Positions 54,836 to 63,879 are shown, counted from the stretch's first letter. The stretch is 64,000 nucleotides of DNA from Pseudonocardiales bacterium (GCA_023252195.1 JAHEXI010000011.1:49382-113381); one strand, 5' to 3'. Translations and numbers: made by a program. Notes: generated by a model from the sequence alone, not told the origin.

Positions 54836-54938
54836 TGGTTCTCGGTCACCGGTTCATCAGGCCGGAAGCGAAGATCGTGCTCAACGCATCGCGGATCAGT
54901 TGAACGCCGCGGCCGACCGGCCTGGGAAGGCAGCCGTT

Positions 54939-55229
54939 ATGCTGAGAGCCGCGAATGATGTGAAGCCATTGAGCGTCGGCATGGAAGCAATTGGTTCGCG
55001 TCTTGAGGTTCGCATGGCTGAGATCGACTGCCTCTTGCGCAGCGCTTGGAGTTTAGCGCGAAATCACGGTGGCCCCGAGATAGCGGAATCTGTTCGCAAC
55101 TCAATCGCGACGGCGGAAGTGATGAGTGTCGCGCTCCGCAAGGCGATTCGCCCGATGAAGAAGGGGGTCACTTCGTTCCGATCGGCTATATCGACCATGC
55201 GGTCGTGGCGCTCGATCACGGACGACTAG
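54939..55229 (+). CDS. Hypothetical 96-residue protein
   Basis: Open frame from ATG 54939 to TAG 55229. Codon use is less GC-rich than the backbone. The translation (IDCLLRSAWSLARNHGGPEI, SVRNSIATAEVMSVALRKAI) would be mostly helical. No family or ribosome site recognised. A neighbouring frame (55046 on) also gives a protein-like stretch, GHFVPIGYIDHAVVALDHGR, so a frameshifted gene is possible. Confidence 0.3.
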   Translation: MLRAANDVKPLSVGMEAIGSRLEVRMAEIDCLLRSAWSLARNHGGPEIAESVRNSIATAEVMSVALRKAIRPMKKGVTSFRSAISTMRSWRSITDD

Positions 55230-55915
55230 AAGTCGAGTCGAGCCGAGCCAGTTGGCTTCATATGAACCGCCTGACCGTGTTAAGTGACGACGTTGCTGGT
55301 AGCGGAGTCCGGCGTGGTGGGTGTACACGGTTGCGTGTAGTCTGTGATGCGGTTTGCGCGTCCGTTTCGCTGCCGTCACCGTCGCTCGATAGATCAAACT
55401 ATGCTCCCCTGGAGCACGCCCGGTCGACCCGGCACCCTTTGACCCCGGTCGGTCCCTACTGTCCGACACCCATCGTGCCTGCCGTGGGTCGGCACACGCT
55501 GCGTTGTTGCCAACGACCTACGTGCCGAGCAGCATGGGGGCGTGGAATCAGAGCGTGGGAGCGGGCCAGAGGCGGAAACGCCGGTGGATGCAGAGCTGCG
55601 GTGCCCAACGCCAACGTCAAGCGTCAGGTGGGACCAGACAGGAAGTAGACACGCGGGAACTGGGCACGCGACAGCAGAGATGAAGAGGGGAACAGACACG
55701 GGAAGGCCACTGGCCGCAGACACTCAGGGACACGCTGAAGGGACATGCGACAGAGCACCCGGAATCGGACGCGGAACCGGCCTTGGGGGCACCGCAAGCT
55801 TTCAATCCTTCCACGAAGGGGCGCAGGGCACTACGCTGTCGATCACCTCCCACTACCCCTTCCGAGTGCACGGATTGGGTATCTCCGATTGGCAGCGAAG
55901 GGAGCAGCGAACACA
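55230..55915. other. 686-nt stretch, no supported gene
   Basis: Overlapping frames on both strands, none with a ribosome site, domain or consistent codon pattern. It probably includes the promoter of the 55916 gene. I see nothing else. Confidence 0.4.
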
Positions 55916-56215
55916 ATGACTTCAGCGAACACCTCAGCCGAGACCTCAGCGGACACCTCAGCCGAGACCTCAGCGGAGGCTCCAGGGGAGAAGATCAGGG
56001 GCGTGGTGGACCAGACCCTCGACGAGGCTGAGCCGCTCGTTGACAAGGTCCTTGAGAGGACTGAGTCGTTTGTCGAGGGGGCCAAGGAGAAGGCTGAGCT
56101 CCTCGCCGAGAAGGTCATGGAGAAGGTTGAGCCTCTCGCCGAGAAGGTCAAGGAGAAGGCTGAGCCCCTCGTTGAGAAGGCCCAGGGTAGCTCCGGCAAA
56201 GACAGCACGTCCTGA
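55916..56215 (+). CDS. LEA/apolipoprotein-like amphipathic 11-residue-repeat protein
   Basis: 99 residues from ATG 55916; GGGAG lies about 12 nt upstream, rather far. The N-terminus is a Thr/Ser/Ala repeat (TSAETSADTSAETSAE). From about residue 50 the sequence is an 11-residue repeat, xEPLAEKVKEK, encoded by matching 33-nt units, giving a highly charged amphipathic helix as in LEA group 3 or apolipoproteins. No Cys, no membrane segment. Possible roles are desiccation/membrane protection or lipid-surface binding; both are inference. It is the only apparently intact gene in the decayed segment. Confidence 0.6.
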   Translation: MTSANTSAETSADTSAETSAEAPGEKIRGVVDQTLDEAEPLVDKVLERTESFVEGAKEKAELLAEKVMEKVEPLAEKVKEKAEPLVEKAQGSSGKDSTS

Positions 56216-56389
56216 GGGTCCCGTCCCACTCTCAACAGCGGGGGGTATGCATAGTCCGCCGGGCAGATGCTCGCCTCGGTGCAATGGCGCCAAGGCTGGA
56301 ACTTCGATGGGGCCTCGGGCGGTGCCGGCGTCCACAGCGTCGGCGGAGGGGCGGACGGGGCTGAGGCAAACAGAGTCAAACTCCTGCGA

Positions 56390-56512
56390 GCGCGGTCCCG
56401 CCGCCCACGCGAACGCCGCGCGCCAATGTCTCGACACCTCACCGCCGCGTGGTACCCGCCGGAGTAGGTAAAGAGTCACCAGCCCCAGCGCGAGGTCGGT
56501 CAGCGAAGGCAC
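56390..56512 (-). pseudogene. N-terminal remnant of a small membrane protein
   Basis: From GTG 56512 the minus strand reads PSLTDLALGLVTLYLLRRVP and RHWRAAFAWAAG, a pattern seen at the N-terminus of actinobacterial multi-helix membrane proteins. The continuation (TALAGV) is in another frame and then stops, so the gene is frameshifted and truncated. Family assignment uncertain. Confidence 0.4.
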
Positions 56513-56589
56513 CAGCTGGACGAGTGCGAGCGTACGGATGGCGACAGCCCCTCGTCGTTGTCCTCGCGACTACATGCAAGCAGCATTAT

Positions 56590-56906
56590 CAGGAGCGCAA
56601 CAGCGCCAAATGGTGTTGGACTGGGCTGAGAAGGATTCGAGCAGAGGTCGTCCCTTGTCCACTGTCGCTAGAGAGAGCCGACCGATCACGCCTGACGTCG
56701 AGTAGACACGTATGCCCACCGTGAGCCTGTGGCGGCGTTCATCTGCTGCGAAGTCTGCATCGCGGTAGCTCGAACGCACGACCTCCGGTGAGGTCGCGAG
56801 CAGGATCGATGTCTCAGCCTCACCACCGTGCACATCTTCATGGTTGCTTGTTACCACGCCTGCTGCGCGTCGCGCGTCAGTCCAGTCCTCGGAAGAAGGA
56901 TAGAGA
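56590..56906 (-). pseudogene. C-terminal half of a creatininase-family amidohydrolase
   Basis: The minus strand reads LYPSSEDWTDARRAAGVVTS, NHEDVHGGEAETSILLATSP and STSGVIGRLSLATVDKGRPL, matching the second half of creatininase-family enzymes, including the metal-binding His and Glu of HGGEAETS. The open frame extends right up to the ISL3 end at 56907, so the ISL3 insertion probably cut it. The N-terminal half is not found beyond the element, and the C-terminus loses similarity after LLESFSA. Confidence 0.65.
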
Positions 56907-58692
56907 TGTCAACGGCACTCGAAAACTGGATCTGGCCCACTTTCCGTGATCGAGTTGGCCCGGTTCGTCACGCAGCGAGCAGGACGCGCTTGCGGAGTAG
57001 GTCGAAGTTGGCGCGGCCATACATCTGTCTTTTGATCATTTTGATGCGGTTGATGTTGCCTTCAACCCTGCCTGAGCTGTGGGAAAGCGTGAGGCCGTTG
57101 CGGACTGCCTGGTAATCGCGCTTGAGTCCGGTGACGAAGCGGTGCAGATGGGGCAGGTCCTCAGCATCGATGGCTGCCATCCAGGAGTCCAGGCGCTGAC
57201 CGTGGCGGCCGGTGAGCATCTCGGCGAAGGTACGGACGTGGGTGGCGGTGGCCTCTAGGTGCGGGCAGGAAGCCAGCACCTGCTTGAGCGTGAGCGCTTC
57301 GTCGGTGTCGAGGTCCTCGGGGCGGCGTAGCAGCCAAGAGGTGATGTGGCGGATCTTGGGCACCGCTGGTGTGGGTGGTGGTGCGGCGCCGAGCGCACGA
57401 AACGGCGCGAGGTAGGCAGCGACGGTGCCTCGGCCGCCCTGGTAGCCCTGCTCAGTGATCTCCCGGTAGAGCGTGCTGGCATTGGTGATGCCGGCGTTCC
57501 AGCGTTCAAGCAGGTAGGGCTTGTAGGCGTCCAGGACGCTGGGCCTACCCGTCCGGGGTTTGGCCAGCAGCTCCTCAACGCTGTGAACCCGGTAGAAGCG
57601 ACGGACGGTTTCCTTGGCCAGCCCCAGGTCCCGCATGATGGTCTTGATGCCCTTGCCGTCGGCCTTTAGGGCATGGACAGCCTGGTAGCGGGCTTTGGTA
57701 CGGGCGACCAAGGCGGAGTTCTCCTTGCGCTGCACCTACGCGAGCTGGGCTGCTTTCGCGAGGTCGACGGCAGTACCAGGCTTGAGGCCAACCTCGGGTG
57801 GGAGGTCATCCTGCTGGCGTAGGCAGCCGTGGTGCGCAGCGACGGTCTTTTCGACGTGCTCGGCGAGGTTGTGCCATAAATGCCACCGATCGGCCACCTG
57901 GATGGCGTCGGGCGCCCCGGCCCGGGCGCCCTGGGCATAGGCACCGGCGCGGTCCCGGCAGATCACCTGGGTGCCCGGGTGCTCACCTCACCACGCAGCG
58001 AGGCTGTCGGCCTCGCGATCAGCGAGCAGATCGATAGGGCGGTGAGTGTCGATGTCGACCAGCACCGTGCCGTACACCTGCCCGCGGCGCAGCGCGAAAT
58101 CGTCCACACCCAGCACCGTCACGGCGCCGATCTCCGGGTCGGGCAGAGCCCGAATCAACCGCAACACCGTGCTGCGGGTTGCCGGTAACCCCAGCGTCGT
58201 GGCCAGTCGTGCCCCAGCCCGACCGGCCAACGCCAACCCGATCGACTCCAGCATGCCGCGCAATAACACGGTGCACCGCGCATAACGTGCGGTCCGACCG
58301 GCGACTTGCTCGGCGAAGGTCCGCACCGCGCAGTCCTCGTGACCGCAGAAAAACCGGCGTACCCGCAGGCAGACCTCGACCCGCCGCCCCGCCACCGCAG
58401 CATCGGCCAGTCTGCGCTCACACCGGCTGTGCACCCGAGCCGACTCGCCACCACACCCCGGACAACAGGCCTGCGTTGCCCGCGGATGCGCCCAGACCCG
58501 CACCGACCCACCGACCTCCTCGACCCCTTCGATCACCACATCCGCCAGGTGCGGCAGCAGAACCTCAACACCATCATGATCATTACACGGCGAACATGAT
58601 CACAGCTAGATGATCAAAAAGCCGCTGCGACACGCCGGGGCCAACTCGATCACGGAAAGTGGGCCAGATCCAGTTTTCACGTGCCGTCGACA
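56907..58692 (-). mobile_element. ISL3-family insertion sequence (copy 1)
   Basis: About 1786 bp. The two ends are inverted repeats of about 52 nt: both begin TGTC(A/G)ACGGCA, then a variable 4 nt, then an identical stretch of about 40 nt (AAAACTGGATCTGGCC...GATCGAGTTGGCCC). It encloses one broken transposase gene on the minus strand. No clear 8-bp target duplication is visible next to the ends. The same end recurs at 62976. Confidence 0.8.
56968..58539 (-). pseudogene. ISL3-family transposase with two nonsense codons
   Basis: A single frame of about 520 codons from GTG 58539 (or 58542) to 56968, broken by TGA at 57988-57990 (after [10 protein letters not shown]) and TAG at 57736-57738 (after KAAQLA). 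The N-terminal zinc ribbon ([15 protein letters not shown], with [13 protein letters not shown]), the helix-turn-helix and the first catalytic Asp region ([17 protein letters not shown]) come first; [12 protein letters not shown], the DRWHLWHNL motif and the C-terminal SSGRVEGNINRIKMIKRQMY follow. Otherwise full length, so inactivation is recent. Confidence 0.88.
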
Positions 58693-58762
58693 GGAGAGCC
58701 ATTCTGCGTTCGCCGACGTTCGATTCCTGCACGTCCAAGGACCACCAACGACAGCTAAAACC

Positions 58763-58810
58763 GTGAACGATGTCCCAGGACATCTGTGCACGATGTCCCG
58801 AGACATCACA
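58763..58810 (-). repeat. Right terminal inverted repeat, IS481-like
   Basis: 48 nt, the inverted partner of 54648-54695, with the two GGACATCG boxes at the same spacing. It abuts the CCA end of tRNA-Pro at 58811. Confidence 0.65.
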
Positions 58811-58811
58811 C

Positions 58812-58888
58812 TGGTCGGGGTGGCGGGATTCGAACCCACGGCCCCTCGCTCCCAAAGCGAGTGCGCTACCAAGCTGCGCCACACCCCG
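58812..58888 (-). tRNA. tRNA-Pro (anticodon TGG)
   Basis: 77 nt including an encoded CCA. Acceptor stem CGGGGTG/CACCCCG, D-arm GCGCAGCTTGGTAGCGC, anticodon stem-loop CTCGC-TTTGGGA-GCGAG giving TGG, and T-arm GTGGGTTCGAATCCCGC. Its 3' end touches the right end of the IS481-like segment. Confidence 0.95.
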
Positions 58889-59002
58889 TGCACCGAGTAG
58901 TGCAGCCTACGCGACCACCCGGATCCCGCATCGGCCACCGCTCGCGTCCCGCGAAGGACGCAGTACCAGGTACGCTGGGGCGTCTCCGTCGCCGCGGAGC
59001 AT

Positions 59003-59076
59003 GCGGGCGTAGCTCAATGGTAGAGCCCCAGCCTTCCAAGCTGGCCATGCCGGTTCGATCCCGGTCGCCCGCTCCA
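59003..59076 (+). tRNA. tRNA-Gly (anticodon TCC)
   Basis: 74 nt including an encoded CCA. Acceptor stem GCGGGCG/CGCCCGC, D-arm GCTCAATGGTAGAGC, anticodon stem-loop CCAGC-CTTCCAA-GCTGG giving TCC, T-arm GCCGGTTCGATCCCGGT. A tyrosine integrase gene ends 80 nt downstream, so the tRNA 3' end is the likely attachment site. Confidence 0.95.
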
Positions 59077-59155
59077 CACCCTCCACCAGCCAAAACGGCA
59101 GCCCTTCCCGATCATGGGAAGAGCCACCGTCTTCGTTCGTGCGATTAGCGTGCTA

Positions 59156-60349
59156 TTACGCCACCGGGATCAACGCCCCAGCCGCGCCGCCTTCGCCGTC
59201 CTCTTCCTTGCTCTCGGCCGCGTTGTCGTCCGTCCGGCCGAGGTCGACCAGCTCGCTGAGTGCGTCCGCGATGCTCCGGTCCCGGTCGGTCGTGGCGTGC
59301 TGATAGATCAACGCCGCACGCATCGACCCGTGCCCCATCCGGTGCATCAGTTCACGGGTCGTCGCGCCGGAGTTGGCCGCAAGCTGGTTACCGGTGTGTC
59401 GGAGATCGTGGAAGTGAAATCCTGCGGGCAACCCCGCCGCTGCCACGACCACCTGCCACTTGGTGCTCCGGCCGAAGTTTCCTCGGCGCAGCATGGCTCC
59501 CTTCTCGCCCCGGAACACCAGACCCTCGGTGCCCGGTCCCGCATAACGCTCGACATGTCGACGCAACTCATCGACCAGCACGGCTGGTAGGGCGACGTTC
59601 CGCACACCAGCCGCCGACTTGGGTGGACCGGCCTGCATGCCACCGTGACCGAGCTGGGCCAGGCGCCGACGCACGTACAGCACCCGCTGCGTGAGGTCGA
59701 CGTCGCAGCGCCGCAACGCGATCAGCTCACCCCATAGCAGACCGGTTAATGCCGCCGCGAGCACGAGAACCCGGAACCGGTCAGGCATCCGCCCGGCAAG
59801 TGCGTAGACCTGGGGCACAGTCGCGGTCATCCGCTCCTCCGCGCGGTGTTCACCGGCTCCCTTGATCCGGCACGGATTGCGCTTGATCCGTCCATCGTCA
59901 ACAGCGGTGTTGAAGATCGCCCGCACCAATTTGTATGCTTTCGCGGCCCGGTCCTCCGACCGCCCCTCACGCAGCAGCGCGGCCCGCCAACTCCGTATGG
60001 TTCCCGTGGAGAACTCAGCCAGCTCGATTGCGCCGAGGAACGGCACGACGTGGTTGCGCCACAGGCTCTGGTACTCCTCCCGGGTCCGCTCCCCCAGCCG
60101 ATGCTCCTTGATCCACCGCTCACCGAACTCGGCGAAGGGCACGCGCCCCAACAACGGGTCCGTCCACTCACCCCGCAGAATCTCGCTCTCCACGACCGAC
60201 AGCCAACGGTCGGCATCTCCCTTTCGCTCGAAGGTTTCCGGGGCGTGGCGGCGCTGTCCGTCCGGCCCGAGATAGCTCGCCTGGAACCGACCGGATGGCA
60301 GCTTGCGGACCCAACCGAACCGTCGCCGGCCCTTGCGGTTGGCCATCAC
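59156..60349 (-). CDS. int: Tyrosine recombinase (integrase) of a pSAM2-like element, catalytic Arg changed
   Basis: 397 residues. An AP2-like arm-binding region (WVRKLPSGRFQASYLGPDGQ), a SAM-like core-binding domain (about 70-170) and a catalytic domain with HFHDLRHTGNQLA near 315, MGHGSMRAALIYQHAT near 341 carrying the His, Arg, Gly-His and Tyr. In box I, where integrases have TGLRxGE, this one has ALTGLLWGEL, so the first catalytic Arg is Leu (a CTA codon). It may be inactive. Overlaps xis by 4 nt. Located against tRNA-Gly, as in AICE elements. Confidence 0.88.
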   Translation of the reverse strand: MMANRKGRRRFGWVRKLPSGRFQASYLGPDGQRRHAPETFERKGDADRWLSVVESEILRGEWTDPLLGRVPFAEFGERWIKEHRLGERTREEYQSLWRNHVVPFLGAIELAEFSTGTIRSWRAALLREGRSEDRAAKAYKLVRAIFNTAVDDGRIKRNPCRIKGAGEHRAEERMTATVPQVYALAGRMPDRFRVLVLAAALTGLLWGELIALRRCDVDLTQRVLYVRRRLAQLGHGGMQAGPPKSAAGVRNVALPAVLVDELRRHVERYAGPGTEGLVFRGEKGAMLRRGNFGRSTKWQVVVAAAGLPAGFHFHDLRHTGNQLAANSGATTRELMHRMGHGSMRAALIYQHATTDRDRSIADALSELVDLGRTDDNAAESKEEDGEGGAAGALIPVA

Positions 60350-60561
60350 GCCACCTCACGCAAATCGCGGCACACGGTGGCCGCCGTAATCGGCTCGACT
60401 CGGACAGCAGCTAGCCATTCGTCGAGATCGGATAGCGCGAAGCGGACGTGTCTACCGACGTGGTGGAAAGCGATGCGCCGTTCCGCGACAAGCCGGCGGA
60501 CAAACCGCTCTGAGGTGTTCAAATAGACAGCCGTCTCCGGCACAGTCAGGTAGTTCTCCAC
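60346..60561 (-). CDS. xis: Excisionase (MerR-like helix-turn-helix)
   Basis: 71 residues. YLTVPETAVYLNTSERFVRR and LVAERRIAFHHVGRHVRFAL form the winged-helix domain of actinobacterial Xis/DNA-binding domain excisionases. It is directly upstream of int with an ATGA-type overlap and would direct excision of the element together with Int. Confidence 0.88.
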   Translation of the reverse strand: MENYLTVPETAVYLNTSERFVRRLVAERRIAFHHVGRHVRFALSDLDEWLAAVRVEPITAATVCRDLREVA

Positions 60562-60576
60562 GGTTCTTGCTCCCCC

Positions 60577-61105
60577 TCAGGCCGCTTGATCGTCAGTTGC
60601 CGAACAGTTGCCGGGTGGTGATCCGCTCGCAGCGAGTTGCGCAGCGGCGTATTCGGCTTTCCACCGCTGTCGCTCGGCGACGGCACGCAGGAGCAGCACC
60701 GGCCGGGGTGGGACGTCCGGGTCGGCGGGGGCGGGGCGTTCCCACCGGTAAGGCCCGTCCTGGGGGCCGTGCGAGGGCTGGATACCGGCCTGTTCGAGGA
60801 GTTGCCGAACGAATTCGCCGCGTTCGGCGCGGTGGTCATCCAGGGTCTTGTTGGACCACTTCCGCGAGACCAGGACGCGACGGCCAGCGATGCCCAGGTG
60901 TTCGGGCCTGTGCGCCTTGCCTTTGCAGTGGCCCGGAGTCATGGAATGTTAGACGCCTTTGGGTTGAATGCCGTAGAGCAGCCACACCGGACACCGCGGC
61001 GAGCACGGGGTGACTTGCAGTTCGGCATGCAGCCGCCGGGCATGGTCGCGCTGGGGGTCGGTGGCGTGCTCACCGCGTCCGGCGGCCTGCCCGACGCTCT
61101 TGGCC
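60577..61105 (-). pseudogene. C-terminal remnant of a RepSA-type replication initiator
   Basis: The minus strand reads YLAKSVGQAAGRGEHATDPQ at about 61100, LLYGIQPKGV, an in-frame TAA at 60948-60950, then HSMTPGHCKGKAHRPEHLGI and GRRVLVSRKWSNKTLDDHRA. This is the C-terminal third of the pSAM2-type rolling-circle initiator that sits upstream of xis and int in AICEs. The N-terminal two-thirds, including the nicking domain, are missing. The 121-residue piece after the stop could be read from ATG 60942 but cannot work alone. Confidence 0.8.
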
Positions 61106-62138
61106 AAATAAACCATCAATCTCTTAATGCTTCTGGAGCATGTGCTCTGAACTGCCTAGATAAGCATCTCACTCCTCAGTAGTGAGGCCAGCCATCTCTC
61201 GAACGTCGGGAACCGCCCATCTGCGAGCGTGGTCCGCCTCGGTGATCATGCACTGGTGGTCCGCGAGCAAGGTGTCTTGCTAGAAGTACCTCATGACTCG
61301 TTAGTGGTGTCCAAGTCCGGGATCATCTTCGAACAGTCTGGCGAACACCCGTGGCCTCTTCGTCCCGAAGCAATGAAAGCGCCGCGTTGACCAGCGCATT
61401 TCAGCGGTTTGACCTGTTCAGGCATCCCCCAGGATCCATGGAAGTCCGTCGTGATGCGTGGTGATTGTCACGCAGTTCGTCACGCACCAGCACACACGAT
61501 GATCATGACCCGTATGCGGCAAGTGCAGGGTGAACGGCACACCCAGCCAGCCCCACGCGGTGGCCTTTGCCGCAGGCGCGGTGGCAGTGCCCCTCCGGAC
61601 CCCGCCGCCCAGCACACCACAGCACCACACCCCCGGTCAGGTGCGGCAGCCACCCCAGCTGACCCCGGCGTATTCGCCGAGCAAGACCATCGACGACGGC
61701 GCGGGACCAGTCGATCAGTCCCGACCGCCCAGTTCATCCACAGCACCCACAAGTCATGGGCACTAGCCGACGCGACAACTCATTCACCACGACCGGCGAT
61801 CACGGCCGCATCACCACCCGGCCTTGGCTTCCGATGCCACGACCGGCTCGGCGGACCGATCCACGAATGCCCAGGTCACCTTATATGGATGACCTATTCG
61901 GCACCCACAGGGCTGAACGCTGACCCGATTCGTCCCATTTATCTGAGGCAACCTCGCGGAACCGCTGATCACTGACTCACCCCCGATGGGAACGGACAGT
62001 CGGCTCCCCGACTGGCACCCACCAACCCACCGCCCGCGATGACCAGCCCAAGATGGCACGACGGGCTGCACTCGGCGCGGTGGTGCACATCGCCAGGACG
62101 TCGTCGGCGAAGGTAACTTGACACGCCCGGCGATTGCC
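61106..62138. other. About 1-kb decayed region, no supported gene
   Basis: A long plus-strand frame (61409-61975) has an irregular composition; only its end, LGFRCHDRLGGPIHEC, recalls the C-terminus of some transposases. Otherwise no domain, RNA gene or repeat is visible. It probably contains the eroded centre of the integrative element. I found no second copy of the tRNA-Gly 3' end here. Confidence 0.4.
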
Positions 62139-62633
62139 TCAAAACGAGACACAGGACGGTTGCTCGTCTTCCCGCAGGACTGACTCTTGGTGGAAGGTCT
62201 TGTTATACGTGGCGCGTATCTCGTCGATCTTTTTGCTGACATCACTCGCCGAGCTCCGCGGGTAAAACAAGATCAACACATCGCTGGCTTCATGGTCGAT
62301 CACCCCGTTGGTTTCCCGGTACTGACCCATCGCGGGCACCACCGTGAATCCAGCCGGAAACCGGGGAGTGACCTCCTGATCGAGGAACTGGGCGAAGGCG
62401 GTGTCGGTGACCGTGCCACCGCCGGGAATCGACTTGCCCAAAAACAGCTCGGCACGCGCATATGACGCCACCGCACCGCCACCACACGGTGCTCCCGGTG
62501 CGGCGTTGCTCGCGGCGCCGGCGGGGAGGTCGACCCCCGAGCACGCCGTCAGCGGCCCCACCACCACCAAAACTGCACCCACCGCGATGGCCCAGCGCCA
62601 ATGCCCCCACCAATCCCCGACCCCACCACGCAT
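62139..62633 (-). CDS. DUF3574 lipoprotein
   Basis: 164 residues from ATG 62633. A signal peptide with lipobox (AVGAVLVVVGPLTACSG) anchors it at Cys31 or so. The mature part has the DUF3574 pattern ELFLGKSIPGGGTVTDTAFA, FLDQEVTPRFPAGFTVVPAM and GQYRETNGVI, then a strand VLILFYP. A Cys pair (CGGG and C-terminal PSCVSF) may form a disulfide. Function unknown; a secreted enzyme-like fold is suspected. Confidence 0.82.
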   Translation of the reverse strand: MRGGVGDWWGHWRWAIAVGAVLVVVGPLTACSGVDLPAGAASNAAPGAPCGGGAVASYARAELFLGKSIPGGGTVTDTAFAQFLDQEVTPRFPAGFTVVPAMGQYRETNGVIDHEASDVLILFYPRSSASDVSKKIDEIRATYNKTFHQESVLREDEQPSCVSF

Positions 62634-62975
62634 TGCCCCAACTTAACCGGTCCGTCGGCATGAACTGAGGAAATGGGCGGATGACACGCGCTGCCAAGCA
62701 CGGAGACCACGAGGTCACGGTCCCTGAAGTCCGATCGCCACCACCGCGCGCAACGGCCAGCCGACCAGCTGGGATGGCATCGACCAGCGGTGGCTCAACT
62801 TCGGTGACAACTCAAAGTCCGCTGTTCAGCCCCTGCAACTGCCAGCTGAGCTGCATGGCTCGGATTGGTAACAGATGGCTCATCTTCGATGGCAACGGAC
62901 AACCGCCACGACAAACGGATCACCCGCCGACCCCCCGTCCCGGGCGGCTTGATCAACGAATACGACCACGCCACA
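62634..62975. other. Intergenic stretch before ISL3 copy 2; no supported gene
   Basis: 342 nt. No recognisable coding frame or RNA. It ends at the left end of the second ISL3 copy. Confidence 0.4.
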
Positions 62976-63879
62976 TGTCAACGGCAGCCCAAAACTGGAT
63001 CTGGCCCACTTTCCGTGATCGAGTTGGCCCGGTTCGTCACGCAGCGAGCAGGACGCGCTTGCGGAGTAGGTCGAAGTTGGCGCGGCCATACATCTGTCTT
63101 TTGATCATTTTAAAAGTTACGGACTGCCTGGTAGTCACGCCGTAGCCCGGTGACGAAGCGGTGCAGGTGGGGCGGTCATCTGCGTCGACGGCGGCCATCC
63201 AGGAGTCCAGGCTTTCACCGTGGCGGCCGGTGAGCATCTCGGCGAAGGTGCCGACGTGGGTGGCGGTGGCCTCTAGGTGTGGACAGGAAGCCAGTACCTG
63301 CTTGAGCTGGAGTTGTTCGTCGGCATCGAGGTCCTCGGGGCGGCGCAGCATCCAGGAGGTGATCTGGCGGACCTTGGGCACCGTCGGCGTGGGCGGTGGG
63401 GCAGCGCCGAGCGCGCGGAAGGGCGCGAGGTAGGCGGCGACGGTACCCCGGCTGCCTGGGTAGCCCTGCTCGGCGATTTCCCGGTAGAGCGTGGAGGCGT
63501 TGGTGATCCCGGCATTCCAGCGCTCGTGCAGATAAGGCTTATACGCATCCAGCACACTGGGCCGGCCCGCGCGTGGCGTGGCCAGCAGCGCCTCGACGCT
63601 ACCGGCCCGAGAGAAGCGACGGACGGTCTCCTTGGCCAACCGCAGCTCCCGCATGATGGTCTTGATGCCCTTGCCGTCGGCTTTCAAGGTCTGGACGGCC
63701 TGGTAGCGGGCCTTGGTGCGGGTGACCAAGGTGGAGTTCTCCGTGCGCTGGTGCTGCGCAGCCTGAGCCGCTTCGGCAAGCTGGGTGGCACTGCCCTGCG
63801 CGAGGGGCACTTCGGGTGGGATGTCGTCGTGCTGGCGTAAGCAGCCGTGGTGAGCGGCAATGGTCTTTTCGACATGCTC
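62976..63879 (-). mobile_element. ISL3-family insertion sequence, truncated copy 2
   Basis: Starts with the same end sequence as 56907 (TGTCAACGGCA, then AAAACTGGATCTGGCCC...) in the same orientation. About 0.9 kb remains; similarity to copy 1 stops near 63879, where unrelated sequence begins, so the other end is missing. An internal deletion of roughly 60 nt removes the SSGRVEGNINRI segment near 63112. Confidence 0.8.

Larger units (their letters stand above)
54648..58810. mobile_element. 4.16-kb segment bounded by IS481-like inverted ends beside tRNA-Pro
   Basis: The left end (54648-54695) and the right end (58763-58810, inverted) are 48 nt each and have two GGACATCG boxes at identical offsets; the inner 14 nt (GGGACATCGTTCAC) are identical. 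Immediately outside lie near-identical 16-mers, CTGGTGGGGGTGGCGG (54632-54647) and CTGGTCGGGGTGGCGG (58811-58826), in direct orientation; the right one is the tRNA-Pro 3' end. This is what a single insertion with a target duplication would leave. The interior has decayed and collected other DNA: a transposase scrap, small genes, remnants and an ISL3 element. Confidence 0.6.

Noticed and set aside
55916..56215. 33-nt repeats considered as a CRISPR-like or minisatellite array
   Set aside because: Only three or four contiguous units, all in frame, encoding an amphipathic helix; no unique spacers.
56828..57115. Short open frame reading NWIWPTFRDRVGP on the plus strand, with near-identical frames at 58583-58882 (minus) and 62681-63145 (plus)
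   Set aside because: All three arise because the ISL3 terminal repeat is open in this direction; there is no ribosome site and the sequence is explained by the inverted repeat.
61409..61975. 188-codon plus-strand frame with a transposase-like tail
   Set aside because: Composition is irregular, no start or catalytic motif, and only about 16 residues recall a known family.
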